From positions 1 through 8,576 of the forward strand of contig JAQGLD010000173.1 in assembly GCA_028293055.1 (NCBI GenBank): a DNA stretch of 8,576 nt, read 5' to 3'. Below are positions 1 through 6,447 of the stretch, in pieces. The stretch is from Alphaproteobacteria bacterium (GTDB lineage Bacteria > Pseudomonadota > Alphaproteobacteria > Sphingomonadales > Sphingomonadaceae). A program made the translations under genes and the position numbers. Each line of letters begins with the position of its first letter. The stretch's first letter is position 1. Under the pieces are notes generated by a model that ran no database searches, was not told where the DNA came from, and saw only the letters and a program-made list of their open reading frames with translations.

Positions 1-482
1 CCGAAGGCATGGGCGGCGTCGTAGATCACCGTCAGTCCGTGCCGCGCCGCGATCGCTTCGATCGCGTCGACATCGCAGGGATTGCCGTAGACGTGGACCG
101 CGACGATGGCGCGGGTGCGAGGCGTGATCGCAGCCTCGATCCTGTCGGGATCGATGTTGAGGTCGGAAGGACGTATGTCGACGAACACCGGCTCGAGCCG
201 GCCGAGCCTGACCGCGTGAGTGGTCGCGACGAACGAATAAGGAGTGGTGATCACTTCGCCGTCGATATCGGCGGCGTCCAGTGCTGCGGTCAGCGCGAGC
301 ATACCGTTGGTGACCAGCGACACGTGGGACACGCCGAGATAGGTCCCCAGCTCGGCTTCGAGCCGAGTGTGGAAGGGACCGTTATTGGTGAGGTTTCGGC
401 TGTCCCAGATCTCCCGGAGCATCGGCAGAAATTCTTCGAGCGGAGGCAGATAGGGCCGAGTGACGTAGATTGGGGAAGGCAA
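1..482 (-). CDS. DegT/DnrJ/EryC1/StrS family sugar aminotransferase, N-terminal part (runs off left edge)
   Basis: PLP-dependent fold-type-I transaminase that would convert a nucleotide-linked keto sugar into an amino-deoxysugar for a cytoplasmic polysaccharide precursor. The 160 visible residues start VTRPYLPPLEEF (7-18), followed by LTNNGPFHTRLEAEL (31-45), the cofactor-loop region LVTNGMLAL (56-64), ITTPYSFVATTHA (78-90), VHVYGNPCDVDAIE (129-142) and DAAHAF (155-160), whose Asp155 should pair with the PLP pyridine nitrogen. The Schiff-base lysine lies beyond the edge. In the phosphate-binding loop Met61 stands where Thr is common in the family. The start is TTG at 482-480, with GGAG six bases upstream. 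The frame is closed by TAG at 549-551 and holds no other start before it. The next ATG, codon 21, would remove the conserved N-terminus. The style recalls VioA/FdtB-type dTDP-sugar transaminases, but the exact substrate is unknown. Family call is secure; sugar specificity is inference. Confidence 0.9.
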   Translation of the reverse strand, partial: MPSPIYVTRPYLPPLEEFLPMLREIWDSRNLTNNGPFHTRLEAELGTYLGVSHVSLVTNGMLALTAALDAADIDGEVITTPYSFVATTHAVRLGRLEPVFVDIRPSDLNIDPDRIEAAITPRTRAIVAVHVYGNPCDVDAIEAIAARHGLTVIYDAAHAF

Positions 483-674
483 ATTCGGCTCCGATCGGCG
501 GGCAGATCCTGAAGCTGAGAGCCCCCAGCGGCGGACAACGCCACTTCCCTAGCCGTACCGATCAGTTTAGCAAGGCCGGGCTTGGAACCCCCTTCGGGAG
601 TGCCGTCGCCGTGCGCGCCGTGCCACCGCGGACGGGTTGCCGAGAGCGAAGCCACAAAGGACGAGAGTCTTACC
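483..674. promoter_or_regulatory. Divergent intergenic region between the aminotransferase and the asnB-B2-ABC operon
   Basis: This 192-bp gap separates two divergent starts and should hold promoters for both transcripts. I see no strong sigma-70 consensus. The most AT-leaning part is around 555-575. It contains no ATG on the plus strand, so it offers no normal start for a small precursor peptide. In-frame GTG and TTG codons upstream of asnB could only lengthen that protein by up to 31 residues before its conserved MCGIAG start. A weak purine run (AAAGGA at 656-661, then GAGAG at 663-667) precedes the asnB ATG. No lasso-type leader signature (YxxP, or a Thr before a core Gly) was found in the plus-strand frames I read. 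Confidence 0.4.
489..492 (-). promoter_or_regulatory. Ribosome binding site supporting the TTG start of the aminotransferase
   Basis: On the minus strand GGAG lies six bases before TTG (482-480). It is the only start-like codon between the upstream in-frame TAG (549-551) and the conserved protein start, so this site decides the start. Confidence 0.55.
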
Positions 675-2639
675 ATGTGCGGCATTGCCGGCCTGATTTC
701 CCCGATTGCAGTCACTCCGGCGCAAGTGCGGCGGATGACCGACGCGATCGCCTATCGCGGACCGGACGACCAGGGCGTTTGGATCGATCCTGAGGGACGG
801 GTCGGCCTCGGCCATCGCCGCCTCTCGATCGTCGACCTCTCGCCGCTCGGCCACCAGCCGATGGAATCGACCGACGGACGCTGGATGCTCAGCTATAATG
901 GCGAGATCTACAATCATGTCGCTTTGAGGCGCGAGCTCGACCGGGCCTGGCGCGGCCATTCCGACACCGAGACCCTGGTCGAGGGCATCGCCGCCTGGGG
1001 CCTCGAGGCGACGCTGCGCAAATGCGTCGGCATGTTCTCGCTGGCGCTCTGGGATCGGAAAGAACGCAAGCTCCACCTCGCCCGCGACCGCTTCGGGGAG
1101 AAGCCGCTTTATTACGGCTGGACCGGCGGCGATTTCGTCTTCGCCTCAGAGCTGAAGGCAATCCGCACCCATCCGCGCTTCGCCAACGAGATCGACCGCC
1201 GCGCCGTCCGGCTGCTCGCCGCGCGCACCTACATTCCGGCGCCGCTGTCCATCTATCGCGACCTCTACAAGCTCGAGCCAGGCTGCATCCTGACCGTGCC
1301 CCTGGAGCACGCGCACGACATCCCGTCCGATCCACCGAGCGAGCGGAGCGGCGACCTGCCGGTAACTCGCTACTGGTCCTATCGCGACGCCGTGAGCGCC
1401 GGGCTGGCCGATCCGATCGAGGACGAGAATGAAGCGCTCGAACAGCTCGAGCGGGTTCTCGCCGAGGCGATCCAGGGCCAGGCGGTCGCCGATGTGCCAG
1501 TCGGGGCATTCCTTTCGGGTGGGATCGATTCCTCGACCGTCGTCGGGCTCTACCAGAAATATTCGCCGGGCCGGGTGCGCACCTTCACCATCGGATTCGA
1601 GGAGGCCGGGTTCAACGAGGCCGAATATGCCAAGGCGGTCGCGGCGCATTTCGGAACCGAGCATCACGAACGCTATGTGACGGTGCGCGAGACCCAGGAG
1701 GTCATCCCGCATCTGCCGAGCCACTATGACGAGCCGTTCGCGGACTCGTCCCAGATCCCGACCCACCTGGTCAGCCGGTTCGCCCGCGAGCAGGTCACCG
1801 TCGCCTTGTCCGGCGACGGCGGCGACGAATTGTTCGCCGGCTATAATCGCTATTTCGGAGCCGCCCGTTTGTGGGGGCAGATGAAGAAATTGCCGCGGCC
1901 GCTGCGCAGCATGGCGGGAGCATCGATGGGCAGGATCCCGCCCGACGCCTGGAACCGGCTCTCCCGGGCGCTTCCGGGCGGACGCCGGCCGCCGCATTTC
2001 GGGTCGAAGGTGCAGAAGGCGTTGCGAACGATGGGCGGGGCGGAGAGCCTCGACGATGTGTTCGACTCCTTCCTCGACGAATGGTCGATGGAGCCTTCGC
2101 CGGTGCTCGGCGGGGAGAGCGGCTATTGCGGATTCGACATGGCGATCACGGCCAACGCTCCCGACGCGGTGCGGATGATGTATTGCGACGCGGTCTCCTA
2201 CCTGCCCGACGACATACTCTGCAAAGTCGACCGGGCGGCGATGGCGGTCAGCCTCGAAGGCCGGGTTCCTTTCCTCGACCATCGCGTCGCCGAGCTTGCC
2301 GCGCGGATCCCGATCGGGATGAAGATACGCGGCGGCAAGGGAAAGCATATCCTGCGCAAATTGCTCTATCGCGAGGCGCCGCAGCGGCTGTTCGAGCGGC
2401 CCAAGGCCGGGTTCGCGATCCCGGTCGGCGAATGGATCAAGGGACCCTTGCGCCCCTGGGCGGAAGCCCTGCTCGAGCCGGGCCGCCTCTCCGGATTTTT
2501 CGATCCCGACATCGTTCGCCGCCGCTGGCAGCAGCACCTCAGCGGCGCGCGCGAATCCACCCCGGCCTTGTGGGCGATATTGATGTTCCAGGCCTGGCAG
2601 GAAGAGCAGATCGGCACGACCCGGCGGCAGGCGGCGTGA
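675..2639 (+). CDS. asnB: Glutamine-dependent asparagine synthase family amidotransferase (AsnB-like, 654 aa)
   Basis: Class II glutamine amidotransferase fused to an ATP-pyrophosphatase synthetase domain. Ammonia released from glutamine would amidate an AMP-activated carboxylate. ATG 675 was chosen because Cys2 (MCGIAG) must become the N-terminal nucleophile. The glutaminase part (about 2-195) has RGPDD (28-32), GHRRLSIVDLS (46-56) and NGEIYN (75-80). The synthetase part has the PP-loop SGGIDSS (281-287), SGDGGDELFAGYNRY (379-393), KVDRAAM (517-523), LEGRVPFLDHR (527-537) and a C-terminal KAGFAIPVGEW. Length is usual for bacterial AsnB paralogues in polysaccharide loci. Both active sites look complete. 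The stop overlaps the GTG of the next gene by four bases. Possible substrates are free aspartate, a uronic acid carboxyl (as proposed for WbpS-type proteins) or, given the B2 and ABC neighbours, a peptide as in lasso cyclases. Family is certain; substrate is open. Confidence 0.93.
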   Translation: MCGIAGLISPIAVTPAQVRRMTDAIAYRGPDDQGVWIDPEGRVGLGHRRLSIVDLSPLGHQPMESTDGRWMLSYNGEIYNHVALRRELDRAWRGHSDTETLVEGIAAWGLEATLRKCVGMFSLALWDRKERKLHLARDRFGEKPLYYGWTGGDFVFASELKAIRTHPRFANEIDRRAVRLLAARTYIPAPLSIYRDLYKLEPGCILTVPLEHAHDIPSDPPSERSGDLPVTRYWSYRDAVSAGLADPIEDENEALEQLERVLAEAIQGQAVADVPVGAFLSGGIDSSTVVGLYQKYSPGRVRTFTIGFEEAGFNEAEYAKAVAAHFGTEHHERYVTVRETQEVIPHLPSHYDEPFADSSQIPTHLVSRFAREQVTVALSGDGGDELFAGYNRYFGAARLWGQMKKLPRPLRSMAGASMGRIPPDAWNRLSRALPGGRRPPHFGSKVQKALRTMGGAESLDDVFDSFLDEWSMEPSPVLGGESGYCGFDMAITANAPDAVRMMYCDAVSYLPDDILCKVDRAAMAVSLEGRVPFLDHRVAELAARIPIGMKIRGGKGKHILRKLLYREAPQRLFERPKAGFAIPVGEWIKGPLRPWAEALLEPGRLSGFFDPDIVRRRWQQHLSGARESTPALWAILMFQAWQEEQIGTTRRQAA

Positions 2640-3136
2640 AGCCGGCTGCAGACGACATGCGGCGGCGATCCGGACTGTTCGGCTTCCTTGGCCTGAGCGG
2701 GCTCAATCAGATCGCGCTCGCCGAGTCCCTGGTCACGCTCGCCTTCGTCTCGCTGGCGATCAAGCTTGCGCCGTTTCGATCGGTAGTGAAGCTCCTGTCG
2801 AAGCCCGGCGACGCGAAGCCGGCAGCGACACCAGAGGAGCGGACCGAAGTGATACGCTGCCGCTGGGCGGTGGAAAGGCTCGCGGCCTTGGTGCCGTGGC
2901 GGACGGTGTGCTTCCAGAAGGGGCTGGCGCTCCATCTGATGCTGCGCCGGCGGCGGATCGCCTCGTTTCTCCATTACGGCGTGCTGCAGAATGCCGAGCG
3001 CGGCCTAGCCGCCCATGTCTGGGTGAGCGAGAGCGACCGGATCGTCATCGGCGGAGAGATCGCCGCCGATTATAGCGAGCTTGCGCGCTTTCCTGCCGCG
3101 GGCGTGGCGGAGCCGGTCGCCGGCCAGGGCTGGTGA
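2636..3136 (+). CDS. Lasso peptide biosynthesis B2-type protein (transglutaminase-like cysteine protease fold, 166 aa)
   Basis: Resembles stand-alone B2 leader-peptidase proteins of lasso peptide clusters (McjB C-terminal domain, Transglut_core3 type). A hydrophobic N-terminal stretch (about 26-54, ALAESLVTLAFVSLAIKLAPF) precedes the catalytic-like core: WAVERLAALVPWRTVCFQKGL with Cys92, LALHLMLRRRRI (97-108), HYGV (113-116) and AAHVWV with His127. The Cys-His spacing of 35 is close to that of McjB (Cys150/His186). At the spacing of McjB Asp198 this protein has Gly139 (IVIGGE), so the third triad residue is uncertain; Glu141 and Asp145 are nearby. No N-terminal RRE (PqqD-like) domain is fused. 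The GTG start at 2636 overlaps the asnB stop; ATG 2657 is an alternative seven codons in. The stop overlaps the ABC gene start. Expected role is leader cleavage of a ribosomal peptide, but no precursor gene is visible. Assigned from recalled motifs without a search. Confidence 0.8.
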   Translation: MKPAADDMRRRSGLFGFLGLSGLNQIALAESLVTLAFVSLAIKLAPFRSVVKLLSKPGDAKPAATPEERTEVIRCRWAVERLAALVPWRTVCFQKGLALHLMLRRRRIASFLHYGVLQNAERGLAAHVWVSESDRIVIGGEIAADYSELARFPAAGVAEPVAGQGW

Positions 3137-4893
3137 GCGAAAAGCCCGCGCGCCCGGGCCGCTTCGGCCTGGCCGGCGCCTTCCTTCGCGAATTCCTCGG
3201 CTTCGCGCGCGGCCGCGCGGTCGCGGCGGTCGTGCTGGTCGCTGCCGGCACGATCCTCGAGGGCGTCGGACTGCTGATGCTGGTGCCGCTGCTCGGAGTC
3301 GTGCTCGGCTCGGGCAGCGGCAGCCGGCGCCTCGACCAGATTTCGCATCGCCTGCTCGACCTGCTGCCGGGTGAGAGCGCCCCGGGCCGGCTCGCCTGGC
3401 TGCTCGCTCTGTTCGCGCTGATCATGGTCGGGCGGGGAATCGTCCTGCTCCGCCGCGACGTGCTGCTCGCCAGGATCCAGACCCGCTTCGTCGAATCCTA
3501 CCGCCTGCGACTGGTCGAAAGGCTCGCCGCAAGCCGCTGGGACGTGGTCGCCCGGCTGAGCCACGGCCGAATCACCCATATTCTCGCCAGCGATGTGCAG
3601 AGCCTTCGGATCGCGTCGCAATTCCTCGTCCAGACTGCGGTCGCTCTGGCCTTGCTCGCAGCGCAATTATTGCTCGCAATCCTGATCTCGCCGCTGACCG
3701 CCCTGCTGCTCATCCCGCTGCTGATCATCGGATCGCTGTGGCTGCGGCCGGTGGCGCGGCGCGCCCGCGCGCTCGGCACCGAGCTCAGCAATGCCCAGCT
3801 CGGGCTGATGAACAGTACCACTCAGTTCCTCGGCGGCCTCAAGCTCGCGCTCAGCCAGGATCTCCAGGGCGGCTATGTCGCCGAATATGACTCGATCCTG
3901 CAGGAAGCGTCGCAGCGCGAGGTCGCCTTCGCCCGGCAACGCGCCAAGGCGCAGGTCGCGCTGACCGGATTCGCGGCCGCGATCGGAGGCCTCGTCCTGC
4001 TCGCCGACATGATGTTCGTCGGCAGCTCTCCGGCCGCGCTGATCGCCCTTCTCGTCATCCTCGCGCGGACCAGTGCCCCGCTCACCCAGGTCCAGCAGGG
4101 CGCCCAGCAGATCGCCCACAGCTTGCCGGCCTTCGCGAAGATCAAGGCACTCGAGGCCGAGCTGGAACGGGCCGGCGCAGCGACTCGAATCGCCGTGGCG
4201 CCCGAGGCCTTGCCCTCCGCGGACGTCGAATTCCGCGGAGTCAGCTTCGCCCATCGCGATTCGGGCGAGGAAAGCGGGGTTCGCGACATCGACCTGCGAA
4301 TCGGCGAAGGCGAATTCGTCGGGATCGCCGGAGCGTCGGGCGCGGGGAAGACGACGCTCGCCGACCTGCTGGTCGGTCTTTATCCCCCGGCGAGCGGCGC
4401 GATCCTGGTCGGCGGAGCGCCGATCGAGGGCGCCAGGCTCGCGGCCTGGCGACGATCGCTTTCCTACGTCTCGCAGGACCCCTTCCTCTTCCATGACAGC
4501 ATTCGCGCCAATCTGCTCTGGGCCAGCCCGGATTCAGAGGAAGCGGAGCTCTGGGCCGCGCTAGACTTTGTCGGCGCGGGTGCGCTGGTGCGCGGCTTCG
4601 ACGGCCAGCTCGACTCGGTGGTCGGCGAGCGCGGCGGCCTGCTCTCGGGCGGAGAGCGCCAGCGAATCGCCCTCGCCCGCGCCCTGCTCCGCAAGCCGCG
4701 GCTGCTGCTGCTCGACGAAGCGACCAACGCGATCGATGTCGAGGGCGAACGCAGCCTGCTCGCGCGGATCGCGGCGATGCCTTCGCGCCCGACCCTGATC
4801 CTGATCGCCCACCGCGACGCCACGCTCGAAGCGGTCGACCGGACGATATCGATGCGCGAAGGCCGTATCGTCTCGGACAGCGCGCGGGGCTGA
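3133..4893 (+). CDS. ABC transporter, fused permease and ATPase (type I exporter half-transporter, 586 aa)
   Basis: Inner-membrane half-transporter expected to act as a homodimer. The permease part shows hydrophobic segments at roughly 28-59, 86-106, 163-185, 188-204, 274-297 and 300-311. The ATPase part has Walker A GASGAGKTT (400-408), Q-loop YVSQDPF with Gln448, signature LSGGERQ (504-510), Walker B LLLLDE (524-529, catalytic Glu529), D-loop region ATNAID and H-switch His560. All catalytic residues are present. At the A-loop position the usual aromatic seems to be His374 (VSFAHRD). The GTG start at 3133 overlaps the preceding stop by four bases, implying translational coupling with the B2-like protein. 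In lasso clusters the equivalent D gene exports the mature peptide and gives immunity; in polysaccharide loci similar proteins flip lipid-linked glycans. Context favours export of whatever the upstream pair makes. Substrate is inference. Confidence 0.93.
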   Translation: MSEKPARPGRFGLAGAFLREFLGFARGRAVAAVVLVAAGTILEGVGLLMLVPLLGVVLGSGSGSRRLDQISHRLLDLLPGESAPGRLAWLLALFALIMVGRGIVLLRRDVLLARIQTRFVESYRLRLVERLAASRWDVVARLSHGRITHILASDVQSLRIASQFLVQTAVALALLAAQLLLAILISPLTALLLIPLLIIGSLWLRPVARRARALGTELSNAQLGLMNSTTQFLGGLKLALSQDLQGGYVAEYDSILQEASQREVAFARQRAKAQVALTGFAAAIGGLVLLADMMFVGSSPAALIALLVILARTSAPLTQVQQGAQQIAHSLPAFAKIKALEAELERAGAATRIAVAPEALPSADVEFRGVSFAHRDSGEESGVRDIDLRIGEGEFVGIAGASGAGKTTLADLLVGLYPPASGAILVGGAPIEGARLAAWRRSLSYVSQDPFLFHDSIRANLLWASPDSEEAELWAALDFVGAGALVRGFDGQLDSVVGERGGLLSGGERQRIALARALLRKPRLLLLDEATNAIDVEGERSLLARIAAMPSRPTLILIAHRDATLEAVDRTISMREGRIVSDSARG

Positions 4894-4898
4894 ATTGG

Positions 4899-4953
4899 CT
4901 AGAGCATCGTGCGCGATTCAAGTATCGCAGAGGATGCTCTAGGCTTTTGTTTT
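4899..4953 (+). terminator. Possible intrinsic terminator of the asnB-B2-ABC operon
   Basis: A perfect 10-bp stem (4899-4908 with 4933-4942), strengthened by an inner 5-bp stem, is followed by the T-rich tract GCTTTTGTTTT (4943-4953). It begins five bases after the ABC transporter stop. The loop region is long (24 bases including the inner stem) and the tract is interrupted by G, so efficiency is uncertain. On the minus strand the same element is not followed by a T run. Confidence 0.45.
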
Positions 4954-5005
4954 CGCATCGTTTTTCGCGGAAAACCGGTGCCCACTTTTCCGCACGATGC
5001 GCTAG
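4899..5005. repeat. Nested palindromic intergenic repeat with CTAG ends
   Basis: A 107-bp element between convergent genes, made of stacked inverted repeats. The outer arms 4899-4914 and 4990-5005 match at 14 of 16 positions, with a perfect GCATCGTGCG/CGCACGATGC core (4904-4913 and 4991-5000). The left half has perfect 10-bp arms 4899-4908 and 4933-4942, with an inner GCGAT/ATCGC stem (4913-4917, 4924-4928). The right half has GCATCGT/ACGATGC (4955-4961, 4994-5000) enclosing GCGGAAAA/TTTTCCGC (4967-4974, 4986-4993). The segment GGAAAACCGGTGCCCACTTT resembles, from memory, a palindromic repeat scattered through alphaproteobacterial genomes. The terminal CTAG supplies the TAG stop of the sugar transferase gene. 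Copy number cannot be judged from this window. Confidence 0.75.
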
Positions 5006-6282
5006 CGCGCCCCGAAGCCGCTCAGCACGGTGCGGACGGTGCGGGCGATGATCAGCAGGTCGAGCCAGAAGGAGAAGTTCTTCACATAATAGAAATCGTA
5101 GTGCAGCTTCCACAGCACATCCTCGACCTCAGCGACATGACCCTGGCGGACCTGCGCCCAGCCGGTGATTCCGGGGCGGACGATGTGGCGGTAGCGGTAG
5201 AAGGGAAGCTCCGCCTCGTACCATTTCGACAGCGACACCGCTTCCGGACGAGGTCCGATCCAGCTCATCTCGCCGCGGATGATGTTGACCACCTGGGGCA
5301 GTTCGTCGATCCGGTAGCGGCGAAGGAAGCGGCCGACGCGAGTGATCCGCTCGTCGTCGTCGCGCGTGATCGCATCGGAGCGGGCGTCGTCGACCTCGCG
5401 CTGGTGCTTCATCGTCCGGAACTTGATCATCACGAACGGTTTGCCGCGATAGCCCATCCGTTCCTGGGTGAAGAGGATCGGGCCGCCCGAATCGAGGCGG
5501 ACGATCAATCCGACGAGGAAGAGGAAGGGCACGAGGAAGGGCAAGGCGACGAGACTGAGGACGAGATCCCACAGCCGCTTGACCTTGCCGTAGACGATCC
5601 CGGGGATCAGGGAGCCGAAATTATTCTCCGACAGATGCTCGATCGCGACCCGGCCGGTGATCGATTCCTCCATCTGCTTCACATGCATGACCAGCATGCC
5701 GTCGATCGCCGAATCGGCGAGGAAGCGTTCCCACTCGTCCGGGATGTCGGCGTGGAGATCGGCGACGATGGCATCGACCGAACCGTCGCGATCGGTCGCG
5801 CGGTTGAGCCGGATCCAGCTGACATCGGGTATCGCGAAGAGGTGATCGACCCCGCCATAGGGCACGACCCCGATGCGGAGCCGCTGCTGCCGCTGAAGCT
5901 TGAAGTAAACGACATAATACCAGAGCACGCTGAGCAGGAAGCTCGCCGCGAAATGGATACGGCTATAATCGAGCCGGGCGAAGAAGAAGACCGCCAGGAC
6001 CAGCCCGTAGCTGATCGCGAACGAGGGGAAGATATGGTAGGACGCCCTCACCCCCGGATAGAAGGACACGCGGCGGAAGCCGTAATAGCCGGCGACGAGT
6101 GCGATCGTCGTGGCGATGCCGCTATTCTTGAGGCTGTCGAGGTCCTGGAGGTGATATTCGAGCCGGTATCGCACCAGAAACGGAATGATCACGGCGAGCA
6201 GCAAACCGACGCCCAGCTGGACGCGGACCCGGTGCCACAGCGTTCGCCGTGTCGTCGAGAATTTGCCGGCTGGGATGGACAC
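5002..6282 (-). CDS. Polyprenyl-phosphate sugar-1-phosphate transferase (initiating sugar transferase, WbaP/WcaJ/ExoY type, 426 aa)
   Basis: Inner-membrane enzyme that transfers a sugar-1-phosphate from a nucleotide sugar to undecaprenyl phosphate, the first step of repeat-unit assembly. Hydrophobic segments lie at about 21-38, 56-70, 82-102 and 109-128. A soluble middle region (about 135-230) is followed by KRLWDLVLS with a further membrane segment (about 235-261) and the catalytic domain: DSGGPILFTQERMG (264-277), FVMIKFRTM (283-291), RIDELPQ with the Asp326-Glu327 dyad, GEMSWIGPRPE (337-347) and RPGITGWAQV (369-378). Length and build match long bacterial family members with an extra N-terminal membrane part. 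The GTG at 6282 was chosen because an AT-rich, promoter-like stretch lies just upstream; GTG 6354 would add 24 residues. The stop codon lies inside the palindromic repeat. The sugar used cannot be read from the sequence. Confidence 0.9.
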   Translation of the reverse strand: MSIPAGKFSTTRRTLWHRVRVQLGVGLLLAVIIPFLVRYRLEYHLQDLDSLKNSGIATTIALVAGYYGFRRVSFYPGVRASYHIFPSFAISYGLVLAVFFFARLDYSRIHFAASFLLSVLWYYVVYFKLQRQQRLRIGVVPYGGVDHLFAIPDVSWIRLNRATDRDGSVDAIVADLHADIPDEWERFLADSAIDGMLVMHVKQMEESITGRVAIEHLSENNFGSLIPGIVYGKVKRLWDLVLSLVALPFLVPFLFLVGLIVRLDSGGPILFTQERMGYRGKPFVMIKFRTMKHQREVDDARSDAITRDDDERITRVGRFLRRYRIDELPQVVNIIRGEMSWIGPRPEAVSLSKWYEAELPFYRYRHIVRPGITGWAQVRQGHVAEVEDVLWKLHYDFYYVKNFSFWLDLLIIARTVRTVLSGFGAR

Positions 6283-6447
6283 TCGGGATCGCGCCTTGGG
6301 TCTTCTAATTAGGACTTTTTGCTCCGTTAGAGGGAAATGGGAGGCCAAGTCCACCTTTGGCGTCACTTGCCCCGATCCGGTCGCCGGCGATTGAGTTTGG
6401 GCGAAGCTTTCGTCTAAGCCGCGGCACTCCTCTACTGGAAAGCATCC
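6283..6447. promoter_or_regulatory. Divergent promoter region between the sugar transferase and the epimerase
   Basis: A 165-bp gap with divergent starts. For the plus strand, TTGAGT (6391-6396) and TCTAAG (6413-6418) lie 16 bases apart and each match the sigma-70 hexamers at four of six positions. A GGAA (6437-6440) precedes the epimerase ATG. For the minus strand, the AT-rich stretch around 6302-6330, containing the palindrome CTAATTAG (6305-6312), could carry the -10 of the sugar transferase promoter. All of this is weak pattern matching. Confidence 0.35.

Noticed and set aside
582..674. A 31-codon N-terminal extension of asnB
   Set aside because: Class II amidotransferases need Cys directly after the initiator Met, so ATG 675 is the start.
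470..793. A plus-strand reading with TTG start in the spacer (contains GLGTPFGS), considered as a lasso precursor
   Set aside because: There is no YxxP leader motif and no Asp or Glu at ring position 7-9 after a candidate Gly. The start is weak, it overlaps the aminotransferase start, and it runs out of frame deep into asnB.
1146..2537. A 463-codon minus-strand open frame inside asnB
   Set aside because: It is the antisense shadow of AsnB, whose frame carries complete active-site motifs across the whole stretch.
1871..2635. The B2 reading frame staying open far upstream inside asnB, suggesting a longer protein
   Set aside because: This is a high-GC effect. The upstream peptide is Arg/Ala/Gly-rich without family resemblance, and recognisable B2 sequence begins only after the GTG overlap.
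4955..5000. CRISPR repeat or attachment site in the 4899-5005 element
   Set aside because: There are no regularly spaced direct repeats or integrase gene; the structure is purely inverted repeats.
4909..6312. A 467-codon plus-strand open frame opposite the sugar transferase
   Set aside because: It begins inside the palindromic repeat, is rich in Asp, Glu, His and Gln as expected for the complement of a GC-rich membrane protein gene, shows no recognisable domain, and lies fully antisense to a gene with clear catalytic motifs.
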